Shown here in pieces: positions 22,289-32,148 of a stretch of 32,460 bases of DNA. Origin of the DNA: Tubiluchus corallicola (lineage: Eukaryota; Priapulida; Priapulimorpha; Priapulimorphida; Tubiluchidae); assembly GCA_030141605.1 (NCBI GenBank), contig JAQGDQ010001402.1, positions 10,001-42,460 on the forward strand. Direction: 5' to 3'. The notes beneath the pieces are model-generated. The model saw only the letters and a list, made by a program, of their open reading frames with translations, did no database searches and had not been told where the DNA came from. The position numbers and the translations under genes are program-made. Within the stretch, counting starts at the first letter, position 1. Each line of letters opens with the position of its first letter.

Positions 22289-22558
22289 CCCATGATCCAT
22301 ACCCTAGTAACAACCAAAGTGAAAAATATTTTTAGGCAAAAATATTGTGGCAATAGAAGCAGTCATTACTTATTAGGTGTCCATGTAATTATGTAAATTT
22401 ACAAACTCATGAACGACAGAAATAATTTTTGTTGAGCACAAAACCTTGATTTTTATGAGTGACTTCATTTCAGTAGCAAAAATTATTCAAGTACAAATTA
22501 ATACAAAAGCGCGCGAGAAAATAAGTTATTTAAATTGATCATAGTGCAAAAACCAGAA

Positions 22559-22596
22559 TTTTCTTTCGGATAAATTTTGTGGCCCTGAAAAGGGCC
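22559..22596 (-). terminator. Histone 3' stem-loop and downstream element for H2B
   Basis: On the minus strand GGCCCTTTTCAGGGCC (22581-22596) is a perfect 6-bp stem with a 4-base loop, the animal replication-dependent histone mRNA signal bound by SLBP. It is followed by a purine-rich element containing CCGAAAGAAAA (about 22560-22570), which would pair with U7 snRNA. It lies 33 bases past the H2B stop. Confidence 0.95.
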
Positions 22597-22628
22597 GGTT
22601 GGTTATTATGCATCCGAAGATGAGCTTC

Positions 22629-23006
22629 CTATGCAGAAGTGGTGTACTTCGTCACAGCTTTGGTGCCCTCACTGACAGCGTGCTTGGATAGTTCCCCAGG
22701 AAGGAGGAGGCGTACAGCTGTTTGGATTTCTCTGCTGCTGATAGTGCTTCTCTTATTGTGCTTGACAATGTTGCTAGCCTCAGTTGCCAGACGTTCAAAG
22801 ATGTCATTCACAAAACTGTTCATGACACGCATTGCCTTACTAGAGATACCAGTATCAGGATGGACCTGCTTTAACACTTTATAAATGTAAAGAGAAAAAC
22901 TTTCTCTTCTTCGTCTTCGCCTCTTTCCACCTTTCTTTCCTTCTCTGTTGACGGTTGTTTTCTTCCCAGCTTTTCCTGATTTCTTCGGATCTAACTTGGC
23001 AGCCAT
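22629..23006 (-). CDS. H2B: Histone H2B
   Basis: 125 residues, intronless. The start is the ATG in GAGAATGGCTGCC; the frame continues upstream only through a GTG. The basic tail with RRRRRR (29-34) is followed by the histone fold: [54 protein letters not shown]. The C-terminal helix ends [15 protein letters not shown], keeping E105, E113 and ubiquitylatable K120. Departures from usual H2B are AMRVMNSF (usually AMGIMNSF) and [11 protein letters not shown] (usually SRLAHYNKRST), plus loss of the final lysine. It packages DNA with H2A in nucleosomes. It is divergent from the H2A gene at 23417 and ends in a histone stem-loop, so S-phase expression is expected. Confidence 0.97.
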   Translation of the reverse strand: MAAKLDPKKSGKAGKKTTVNREGKKGGKRRRRRRESFSLYIYKVLKQVHPDTGISSKAMRVMNSFVNDIFERLATEASNIVKHNKRSTISSREIQTAVRLLLPGELSKHAVSEGTKAVTKYTTSA

Positions 23007-23416
23007 TCTCACAATTTACACGTTCAAAAAAAATGCAAAATTCTACGACTCAATTAATAACTTGACACTTAGTAGCGCCGCGTTTTTATACACTTGAGCG
23101 GACAAAAAAAGGATTAAACGTGCACCACATTGCCCTGGCGTTAGAGTACACACTAGGATTGGAAATAATATATTTCGAAACTCGCGTTGGAGTACACACT
23201 ATAAAGATTATTGCTCGCTCAATATCTCAAACAGCACGTGTACTCTAACGTCCGCGTAACAAGATCCGTTGACAGTGTGGTGTTTAATCCATAAAGTACG
23301 TATAAATACCGTCGTAACGATTCTGGGTTTTAATAACTTTAATATAACTAATGTGAAATTTTTTCAGTTGGGATTTTGTTTTTAAGTCAGATAAAGCAAC
23401 ATTTGTTTCACTGAAA
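23007..23416. promoter_or_regulatory. Shared divergent promoter of the H2B-H2A pair
   Basis: Two outward TATA boxes: TATAAAAA for H2B (minus strand, 23083-23090) and TATAAATA for H2A (23301-23308). Between them are three copies of one element: GCGTTAGAGTACACAC (23138-23153), GCGTTGGAGTACACAC (23184-23199) and the inverted GTGTACTCTAACG (23238-23250). The copies nearest each gene face each other in opposite orientation, which suggests a shared activator site. No known factor is assigned. Confidence 0.75.
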
Positions 23417-23785
23417 ATGTCTGGACGAGGTAAAGGTGCAAAAAAGGGAGGCAAAAAGAAGTCAAGATCAGCAAGAGCTGGATTGCAGTTTCCTGTTGGA
23501 CGGGTTCACCGGTATCTGAAAAAAGGTCATTACAGCAAGAAGGTTGGTGCTGGAGCTCCGGTTTATCTTTCAGCGGTGATGGAGTATTTAACCGCTGAAA
23601 TCTTAGAACTTGCTGGAAATGCAGCTCGCGACAACAAGAAGACAAGAATTGTTCCTCGCCATTTACAACTGGCTATAAGAAATGACGAAGAATTGAACAG
23701 GTTTCTGTCAAGTGTAACCATTGCGCAAGGTGGTGTTTTGCCTAATATTCAAGCAGTCTTATTGAAGAAGAAAACAGCAGCTTAA
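23417..23785 (+). CDS. H2A: Histone H2A (canonical type)
   Basis: 122 residues, intronless, starting ATGTCTGGACGAGG ([15 protein letters not shown]). The fold includes [17 protein letters not shown], the acidic-patch residues E56, E61, E64, D90, E91 and E92 (Met counted), [20 protein letters not shown] and [17 protein letters not shown]. The C-tail is very short (KKKTAA), with no SQ motif, so it is not H2A.X, and it lacks H2A.Z hallmarks. Lysines at the usual ubiquitylation position are kept. Unusual residues are HYSKKVGAG where most animals have NYAERVGAG, and LLKKK for LLPKK. It forms the H2A-H2B dimer with the divergent neighbour. It ends in a histone stem-loop and has no nearby poly(A) signal. 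Confidence 0.97.
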   Translation: MSGRGKGAKKGGKKKSRSARAGLQFPVGRVHRYLKKGHYSKKVGAGAPVYLSAVMEYLTAEILELAGNAARDNKKTRIVPRHLQLAIRNDEELNRFLSSVTIAQGGVLPNIQAVLLKKKTAA

Positions 23786-23814
23786 TCAGATCTCTTCTCC
23801 GATATTAACCAACC

Positions 23815-23850
23815 GGCCCTTTTCAGGGCCATAAAACTACCGAAAGAAAA
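23815..23850 (+). terminator. Histone 3' stem-loop and downstream element for H2A
   Basis: GGCCCTTTTCAGGGCC (23815-23830) lies 29 bases past the stop, followed by CCGAAAGAAAA at about 23840-23850. The stem-loop, its AACCAACC lead and the downstream element match those of H2B, suggesting homogenisation or strong constraint. Confidence 0.95.
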
Positions 23851-25401
23851 TTCTGATTATTGCGAAGTATCATCATAAAAATATTAAAAATTAATAGATG
23901 TTTGTGAGGTTTTTTCTCTTGTATTTTAATGCCACTTGTTCTTGCTTAATTATTTTTATTTTCGTATTTAACTTTACTTTTGCTTGACGCGGCCGGCAGC
24001 TACGATAAGGTAGGCTTTACTGAATAGTTACAGAAATAACCTTAACTGCAATAACAAAAAGGGGCGGAATAGTTTGTCGCCTAGCGGCGCTCTTTATTGC
24101 AAAGAAAATGAATACTTTTTACACCTGTTTGTGACGCGCTACTAAAATTTGAAATAGAAATTAAAAGCTCACAAACGTAATTTAAAACAAGGCAGAAAAA
24201 TTGAAAATCACATTTTTGTATATAAGAAATTGTAAAAAAATGTTTTATTGATTTAAGTATCCAAGCTTTGCGTTTCTAACTTGTTTTTATGACAAGAATT
24301 TACTTTAATCCTGCATGTATAAACGGCGCAACGTCTGTGAAGTTTGCATGTCTGAAAGTCACACAATGTAGTACTTATGATGAGAATTATTTTGTCTCAG
24401 TGATTCTCATACAGGAGGCGTTTATCTTCGGAGAAAATTCAATTTAAAAACAGCAAATTGTGCCAAGCAAGAATTAGAGAAGAAATTCAGACAGAACGAA
24501 TAATTATTGCCGGTACAGTGTGGACTGTAAATTTATATAATACTAACAGTAACCGAATTTGGCTTCTTTTGCGAGGATCTTACTATTAGTCTTTCCCTCT
24601 CTTCTTTTAATGGCCGTTAACAAGGTGCTTATCTTTCACACAGACATATTCAAAAATTATTTGTACGTGATATTTACATTCCGAGACGAGTTTTGTCACA
24701 CTTTGAAATAACCATTTCTTTTCCATTTTACTGTATTGTGTTGCAATTAAAAAAAGCTTTGCTTTCATAAATTGATTTAATAATTGCCATTCTAAAAGTA
24801 TGTTGACTAAGAAATTATTACAGTGCATGACAATTCAAAGTCGGGGGGGGGGGATTCACGAAATCCGGAAAAGAATGATTAGTACAGTGGTTTTAATTAT
24901 TAAGTCACGCAACTTAAATAAACTAAAACTAAGAATTAAACAAGTGATTTAACCACATATTTTGACATTTTGATTGTCGATTCTTAGTGTTTTAGCTCAC
25001 GTACTTGTTTCAACGCAGTCACGTACTTAGACGTTGCCGATGTGTTTTTACAGTAAAACGAAACCCACAGATTCATATTCACGTTGTTTGCTTTGTCTAG
25101 TTTTAACCCTAATGAGACTCAATACAAGTGGAAAAACAAATTTTGTTGATGTTGGAGAAATGCCTGTCTTTCAAGAGTCCTTGTCACGTACGTTTCATTA
25201 AACTGCTTGTACGTGTATCATGTACTAGTCACACTTTGAGGTAAATTTTCCTCTGAATTAAGATGATAGTGGCAAAGTTTGTTATACTGTAATTATCATT
25301 AATTCACATTTGCGTTACTGTCGAGTGTAATAATTTATTGTATTAGTTTGTGATGTTTCTATGCTCGCTGTAAAGTTTCAAACAAAATTTTCGGCGCACG
25401 A
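23851..25401. other. Intergenic; no gene recognised
   Basis: AT-rich DNA with no recognisable coding, tRNA or transposon ends. A G homopolymer run is at about 24843-24853. Short open frames such as 24607-24828 (-) have no family resemblance. Confidence 0.5.
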
Positions 25402-25932
<531 letters not shown>

Positions 25933-27800
25933 TTGTATAATCTGTACTACCATTTTATGACAACACCAAAGCAATTCTGAATGCTTATGTGTGTAGATGA
26001 CTAATCGTTTAATCCTACCAACTAATGCATCATAGCGGATATCCTCAGACATGATCCGTGCCGCCCGTCACGATTCGCTTCTGCACCACCGTGGGACGCT
26101 TCAAAATAAAATTAAATAAACATTTTTATTCGAGATTCTCCGCCGTCTAGCGAAGTCCACGCACGCGCCGTGAGCCAGTTTAGCAATTTGCTCTTGTAGT
26201 TTCATAAACACTAAAAACGTGAAACCAAGTTTACGTGGTTATTGGCCAGCGCACACCGACGATCCTTAATGGCGTATCCAATCACCGGGTGCTCCGAAGA
26301 CATTAAAGCTTATTAAAAATTTTATCGTAACAGAATAAATATGATTTACACTTAATGTTACATAATTATTATCACCCTGCAATTTTGTAAAACCTCCTTT
26401 TTGCTGAAGGAATGCTATTATGTAGTTTTTAAGTTTTAAGTCTTCCCCAGCGGCCGAGCCTGGGCGCACGTAACACGTTCAGCACCAGAAGAAACCAAAG
26501 AATCTGAATGGAGCTTTAAATGTAGACAGAAGCACTTCAGTGAGACTTACTGGCTGACGTTGACCCCAATGTTTTTGTAAATGAATACATCATAATTATG
26601 AGTCTTGTATTTTTTATTACCGCCATGTGTATTTTTTTACAGGCACGTATGTGTTTCTACATTCTAGAGGGCAGGAACAAATGACAGGCCAATTAGATTT
26701 CAAATTTAAAAAGCTACTACACGTAGACCATAAACACTTTGTAATATGTCAGCTGTAATCTTTATTTAATCGGCTTTTTAATTCTTGTTGCTTTTTTCAT
26801 AAAAATCTTAAAGATGTAGATCAACAAAGTTCTTAAAAGAATACGTCATCACGCCAGTCTTTCTTAGAAACTCCCGCCAAATCGTACGTTCATCGATCAA
26901 TATCGGTTATTAAAATAGGAACCTTTTATTCAAACTTAAATGGTCTTTTTCATGGTTTTGCTGGTTTTTATTTATTCCATTCAGTTTCTTGCGTAAAAAC
27001 GTTTTGACACTCTGTATAATGGCATGTTCAAGTAGAATCCCTTTGTAGTACAGTTATACAGTTATGTACAGTTATGTGCAGTTATACAGTTATGTACAGT
27101 TATACTATAAATACCCAAAATGACAAAATCACTATAATGCTGCGTAAAAGAGAACAAAACGTTGCAGTTTCATTTTTAGATCTCTTGTGATTCTTTTATG
27201 AATAATATTTACTGACATACTGTTGCCTTTGTAAGCTGTATATTTTTTTATGCATAACTCATAATAATAATAAAAGGCAGGACTATACGTACATACAGTA
27301 ATAGAAGAAATCTTTATTAACATTCTGCATGCTCTAGCACGTCTGAAAGAAAGTTTAGTTATTTCCTCTATTTCCTAATTTTAAAATATTATAAACTTAC
27401 GTCGAACTCAACAATCTTAACTAGGTTTTCTATCAGGTCGTAAATATAACAGCAGCACTGCTGCAACTATAATCCACAGTAGTAATTATTGTAATGAATT
27501 ATTTCTGTTATTATTCTTAAATTCAAGAGTTTCGTTACTTATTTATACAGTAAACACCTATTTACACCTAAGTATCAGTGGAAAATGACCAGAATTGAAC
27601 CAAAAGCCATTTATGTACATGCGCAAGAAAAAGCCAAGAAGTTAAGCACTATCCATATCCTTGTTACAGATAAACAGAGTTTTCAAGCAGCAGTTAATGG
27701 TAAGCATTAAAATTACTGCACTCACTAGCCGCTTCAACGTGCTTCAAAGTCTTCAACCTATTGCGACGTTAGTAGAAATAACTAAGTAGTCACTATATTG
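25933..27800. other. Intergenic; no gene recognised
   Basis: No coding or RNA gene seen. A small tandem array of the 10-mer-like unit ACAGTTATGT/ACAGTTATAC lies at about 27049-27105. A somewhat GC-richer stretch at 26040-26260 has no recognised identity. Confidence 0.45.
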
Positions 27801-27867
27801 CTCAGCTACGAAGTTAAGCAATGTCGGGTAATGATAACTAATTGGTGAGTGACTATTTCTATGGGGT
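27801..27867 (+). pseudogene. Degenerate 5S-rRNA-like segment (possible SINE head)
   Basis: GAAGTTAAGCAATGTCGGG closely follows the 5S rRNA box A region (GAAGCTAAGCAGGGTCGGG). The next bases, GATAACTAATTGGTGAGTGAC, resemble the GGTTAGTACTTGGATGGGxGAC part covering the intermediate element and box C. The 5' half of 5S is not recognisable and the 3' stem is absent, so this is a relic, not a working rRNA gene. A 5S-derived SINE is an alternative. Confidence 0.4.
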
Positions 27868-28525
27868 TTAATGCACATGTCATTTATTTTATTGAATGCT
27901 GATGCATATGCATTCGAACGCTCCTAAGAAACATGTGTGTCCTTCAATAGCTCATCTCTAAGGTTCATCACTGATGATGTTAATGCGATGGATTTGTAAA
28001 GAAACGGTTGTAATTCGTTTAGACGATAACAACAATTTTTAGCCCGGAAAAGCGGGAAAACGAAGTGATTATACTGTACGTTAACTCTGTAATGTGCAAA
28101 AGCTGATATAAACTTGTAAACTCGGCCTAAGATTGGCAGCGACGCCTTTTTGTCACGTTCGCGTGGCCGACAAATAGAAGGCGGTACCGTGATAACCATG
28201 ATCATGAACTGCAGTGTTAGTTTCTGACGTCATATGATATAAAACCCATTTTCGTGACATCATGCATATTATGCAGCATATAAGCAGTACTGTAACACCT
28301 GTGCAAATGTGCTTGACGTGCAAGGGAAGATGCCTGCCATTGCACAAACTGTGGTTAGTTTGTGACGTAAGCAATTGCTGTGTTCGGTTTCCGTTAATTA
28401 ACTTTCCAAGATAATTGTTCAAATATAAGAAAAAATTGCTAATTTTTATAGGCAAGAAAATGTATATTTTGGACAGTAAATTAAAATGAGATTGAGTCTA
28501 AACAATCGTCCGGTTTTCCTTTAAA
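27868..28525. other. Region downstream of the GT92 gene; no gene seen
   Basis: Probably includes the GT92 3' UTR (minus strand). Overlapping minus-strand frames at 27924-28205 and 28153-28455 have no family resemblance. A reversed AATAAA-type cluster is near 27886. Confidence 0.4.
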
Positions 28526-29848
28526 TCAGTTTTCAAGATCTACATCTTTCAATCTTTCTGTCACACGATCTTCTAACTGTTGCAACCACGTTTCACTATT
28601 CAAAGGCAATCTTACGCGTGATCTTTTTCGAGTTGTTGCACCTGTGTTACCTGCTGTTTCTGAAGAATCATCATTAACACGAATATGGTGTAGAAACGCC
28701 ACCTCTGTGGGCACAATGTACTCAGCGCTGTTTCGATTCAACGCCCTAAAAATGTTGTGGACGTGCATGATGGCCACTGACCGCGGCTTGACCATCATCT
28801 TGGAACGCTGTTCGGGTGGCCAAAACTTCCCGTCTGATGTGAACTTTGTCTTTGTTAGTCGCAGACTTTTTTGTGGGTTACTTGCATCAAAGACATTAAG
28901 GTCATTTTCAGTAAAATTCACGTAAGCAAAGTCGTTTCTGAACTGATAACCCACCACGGTCTTTCCTCTGTTATTAGGTCTCATGGCGTTGACCATTCCT
29001 GTCCACGTGACTTCAGTGAAAGGAACTACAAACTCGTCCAAATCTTGAAATACGAGATACTGATACTCTTGCATGTTTCTGTACAAGCAGTCCTGCGCGG
29101 CCGCCAATTGTCCATTGTAATGTAAGTCCCATGCCTGACCATCCGGTGTGGTCAAACCCCGCGGGACATAGTTCGTTCTGAGGGCCCAGTCTAACTGAGT
29201 CATAAGCTCCTGTTTCACGTACCAGTCAATCACACGTTGCAACTGTTTACTGACACTGCCAGTATAAATCATTATTTTCTCCACCCCCAAAATCCTGTTC
29301 ATTTCTACAAACTCTATAAAATGGACAGGGTTGACTGTGGAATGTAAAGGAGGCACACAGATTCCAAACAGGTACTGCTCTTCCTTTGTCCTGTCGGGTG
29401 AATGTAGGACTCGAAGACGTCTCTCGTTTGGTTCCACAGCTGACGACGGAGACATGATGACGGAACTCGGTTTCTCGTTGTTTGGAAGTTGACATTTGAA
29501 CATGGCACACGTATAGTTGTTGCTGTGGTAGTCAACAACGGCAACTGTAACCGCATCGACCACGGCCACGGCATTATTGCTGTAGTAAAGATGACAGAAG
29601 AACTCCTGCCTGATGTCGCTTCGAGTGATACCAACAATGCGAACCATTTCTCTTGCTGCGCGGTCATCGTAAAATGCTGAATAAACGGCCGCAGTGGAGT
29701 TTTTCACAGGCAACCACTGACCGTCCAAAACATGGACATAAAACAATTGTCCTTTGCTGTAAATATAGTTCAACTGTCCCACAAATGAGATCATTGCGCA
29801 TAAAATAAACAAGTAAACAACTGTTTGCTTTCTGGGAACAGTCGACAT
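28526..29848 (-). CDS. Glycosyltransferase family 92 (DUF23) type II membrane protein
   Basis: 440 residues in one exon, ATG at 29848. A short cytosolic N-terminus (MSTVPRKQ) precedes one hydrophobic anchor (about 9-25), giving a Golgi-type type II topology. The GT92 domain spans about 156-395: YLFGICVPPLHS (159-170), FIEFVEMNRILGVEKIMIY (177-195), HYNGQLAAAQDCLYR (243-257), and the DxD-type YLVFQDLDEFVVP (264-276), expected to bind metal and nucleotide sugar. KMMVKPRSVAIMHVHN (350-365) and FLHHIRV (385-391) follow. N-glycosylation sequons are NST (50), NYT (111) and NFT (311). C. elegans GALT-1 of this family adds beta-1,4-galactose to core fucose of N-glycans; the substrate here is unknown. 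The frame is intact. An intronless state could mean retrocopy origin, but this family is often few-exon. Confidence 0.9.
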   Translation of the reverse strand: MSTVPRKQTVVYLFILCAMISFVGQLNYIYSKGQLFYVHVLDGQWLPVKNSTAAVYSAFYDDRAAREMVRIVGITRSDIRQEFFCHLYYSNNAVAVVDAVTVAVVDYHSNNYTCAMFKCQLPNNEKPSSVIMSPSSAVEPNERRLRVLHSPDRTKEEQYLFGICVPPLHSTVNPVHFIEFVEMNRILGVEKIMIYTGSVSKQLQRVIDWYVKQELMTQLDWALRTNYVPRGLTTPDGQAWDLHYNGQLAAAQDCLYRNMQEYQYLVFQDLDEFVVPFTEVTWTGMVNAMRPNNRGKTVVGYQFRNDFAYVNFTENDLNVFDASNPQKSLRLTKTKFTSDGKFWPPEQRSKMMVKPRSVAIMHVHNIFRALNRNSAEYIVPTEVAFLHHIRVNDDSSETAGNTGATTRKRSRVRLPLNSETWLQQLEDRVTERLKDVDLEN

Positions 29849-30430
29849 ATTTGCATCATTTATAACATCATTTATAACGTTTATCGCTCATTTCTCACCG
29901 CAAAATGTCTGAAGAGAAAATTATCCAGCAAAGCGAAGCAACTCACACGCAATTTATTAAATTATGTGCACAATCAACACATCTCTCTTAATTCTAAAAT
30001 GTTGCCAATGTTGCAACTCATTTAATGGGAGCGTCGTAATAATTTATTGTTGTACTAATAAATACTACAGAATACACTGTTATGGGACTATGATGGGCTG
30101 CCTTTGCTTCCCTGCTGCGCATGTGCAGAACATTATGTGACGGGATTCCGGGAAAGGCTCGTTACTTTATGGGGCTATTTCACAATTTAAGCGGGGCTTG
30201 GTAATTTTGGCTTCACATAAACTAAAGTGTACAGTGCGTGTTTATTTTCAGGAAGAAGAGAGAGTATCTTATTGTCTAAGCTTTAATATATGATAAACAA
30301 CATACAATTGAAGTACTGAAAACGTGAGCCCTGTAATGTTTGAAAATTTTATTTCCATTGTGTCCTAATAAGAATTTGAACGTTTTACCATTAAGAATAC
30401 CAGCGGCCCAGAAAAAGCACTATTTCATTT
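29849..30430. other. Region upstream of the GT92 gene
   Basis: On the minus strand two near-identical GTTATAAATGAT units lie just 5' of the ATG (about 29857-29880) and could serve as TATA-like sequence, though they are very close to the start. Nothing else recognised. Confidence 0.35.
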
Positions 30431-30567
30431 CATTTTCTTTTTTCTTTTCCTTTCGTTTCGTTTCGTTTTCTTTTCTTTTCTTTTCTTTTCTTTTTATTTC
30501 TTTTCTTTTCTTTTCTTTTCTTTTCTTTTTATTTCTTTTCTTTTCGTTTTCTTTTCTTTTTTCTTTT
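30431..30567. repeat. (TTTTC)n pentanucleotide microsatellite
   Basis: Imperfect CTTTT units with CGTTT and TTATTTC interruptions. The Phe/Ser-rich frame across it is not a gene. Confidence 0.9.
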
Positions 30568-31502
30568 ACCTTATCCTTTCGTCGTTCTTTTTATTGCATT
30601 CAAATTTTGTTTTAACGATTAACTTTTTCCTAGTTTTGTTTCTTCCTGATCAATAGCTGCCGAGGTTGATCATTTTACAAATCTCTAGATTCTTGTCCCG
30701 CCACAGCATTTAAAACACACGATTCTAGCTTCCAGTATAATTAAGTCAAGTTGTACGGGAACGTTTATGATACACTTTGGTAGCATTGTTCTTTAATTGT
30801 CGAAATATTCTATGACCAATGTTACGGATGGTAGCTTCATTTCTTATCGATTAGATAAGATACAATTAGATTGATCCTCTTTCAGTATAAAAAGCCATTA
30901 TAAACATAAATACATTTACTTCACACTACATTTATATCAAAACTACACTGAGAAAACATATAACTTTCGTCAAATGTAAGCAGTTTAGGTTGAAGAGTTT
31001 TATAGTAAAAGTCGAACATGTGCTGCCACAATACAGAAAATCATCAATGAATCAGATGTAGACACTTTAAATGTAAGTCCTTTTATATACAAGTTACGTA
31101 CCCGCTACTATATTTTAAGAAAGAAGGTGAAATATTATTTTGATTTTTTCATGTCCAATATTTTCCTTTCTTGCTTACATGCATTCCTTTTTTCAAAGAC
31201 ATTTCTTACTGCTTGGAATTACTGTTGATGAAAGGTAAAGGAGATTCAAGAAAGGAAAAACATAACTCCTGCAGCTGTACATTACTTTTGCTTCACGAAT
31301 TCTTCTTAAGTGTCGTATAGTAACAAGGCTGGACTTTTGTGGTCTTCTCTGGTGGTTTCTTTTCTGCATTCTGAAATCATTAGTGCTTTAATAATGATGT
31401 TTTGTCCACAGTTTTTTTGCCTCTTAATTGCGGGATATTTTATCAATGTCTATGTATAATATCCCGCACGTGAATCTTCAAGAAACAATAAATATATAAT
31501 AA

Positions 31503-31503
<1 letters not shown>
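30568..31503. other. Intergenic; no gene recognised
   Basis: AT-rich DNA without coding signals. Two copies of the short string ATATCCCGCA-like/TGCGGGATAT (near 31430 and 31458) form a small inverted repeat. Confidence 0.4.
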
Positions 31504-31592
<89 letters not shown>

Positions 31593-31628
31593 TTAATAAT
31601 AATAATAATAATAATAATAACAACAACA

Positions 31629-31714
<86 letters not shown>
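31504..31714. repeat. Compound (AAT)n-(CAA)3-(GAT)n microsatellite
   Basis: About 117 bp of AAT units, a short CAACAACAA bridge, then about 85 bp of GAT units. The polyisoleucine frame is an artefact of the repeat. Confidence 0.97.
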
Positions 31715-32148
31715 AAAATAATAAAATTCGTTATTGCTATGAAAATTACACTTCATTGAAAGGTAAACTACACATTCAAAAACTGATAGTACAGCCAGTG
31801 TTTCCACTGCTGTGAGCAATAGTGCAATAAAATGAATTTACAATTAAGAATACAAGCAAGGCTGTAATTAATTACATAAGTACATAAAACTTTGACATTT
31901 CATTTCACAGAGTTCCGAAAATTTAACGCATTTACTATATTTACAAAATAGTTTTTTGTAGAATACTAAACGTATGAAATTGAAATTGGGCGCATTATTG
32001 TTCAGATTTTTGTGTGTGTTGGGTTTAAATTTGTTGATGTGATCGGTAAATTTAAACGGTAAACTCACTCACTACAGACTACTGGGTGAACGATGATAAT
32101 GACAATAAGGTGTGATTTAATCTTCCATATTGTTTTTTTTAATTAAGG
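31715..32148. other. Intergenic; no gene recognised
   Basis: No coding or RNA gene seen. It abuts the LINE tail that begins at 32149 and may be part of its 3' untranslated region. Confidence 0.4.

Larger units (their letters stand above)
11806..22523. repeat. Right arm of the large inverted duplication
   Basis: Inverted counterpart of 112-9896. It is longer chiefly because of MITEs at 19581-19902 and 21839-22288, each with an 8-bp target duplication and an intact empty site in the left arm. Similarity stops at about 22523, only about 58 bases before the H2B stem-loop. Confidence 0.95.

Noticed and set aside
23382-23645. Minus-strand frame opposite H2A and plus-strand frame opposite H2B (22639-22884)
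   Set aside because: Antisense shadows of the conserved histone coding sequences.
26040-26260. GC-richer stretch considered as tRNA or other small RNA gene
   Set aside because: No cloverleaf, box A/B pair or other RNA signature could be built.
28644-29680. Open frames of 63-117 codons in other frames of the GT92 gene
   Set aside because: They are shadows of the 440-residue coding frame, which has clear family motifs.
29849-29856. Octamer motif ATGCAAAT next to the GT92 start codon
   Set aside because: An 8-mer abutting the ATG in AT-rich DNA is likely chance, and its position is unsuitable for a core promoter.
31478-31819. Polyisoleucine open frame
   Set aside because: Product of the AAT/GAT microsatellite.
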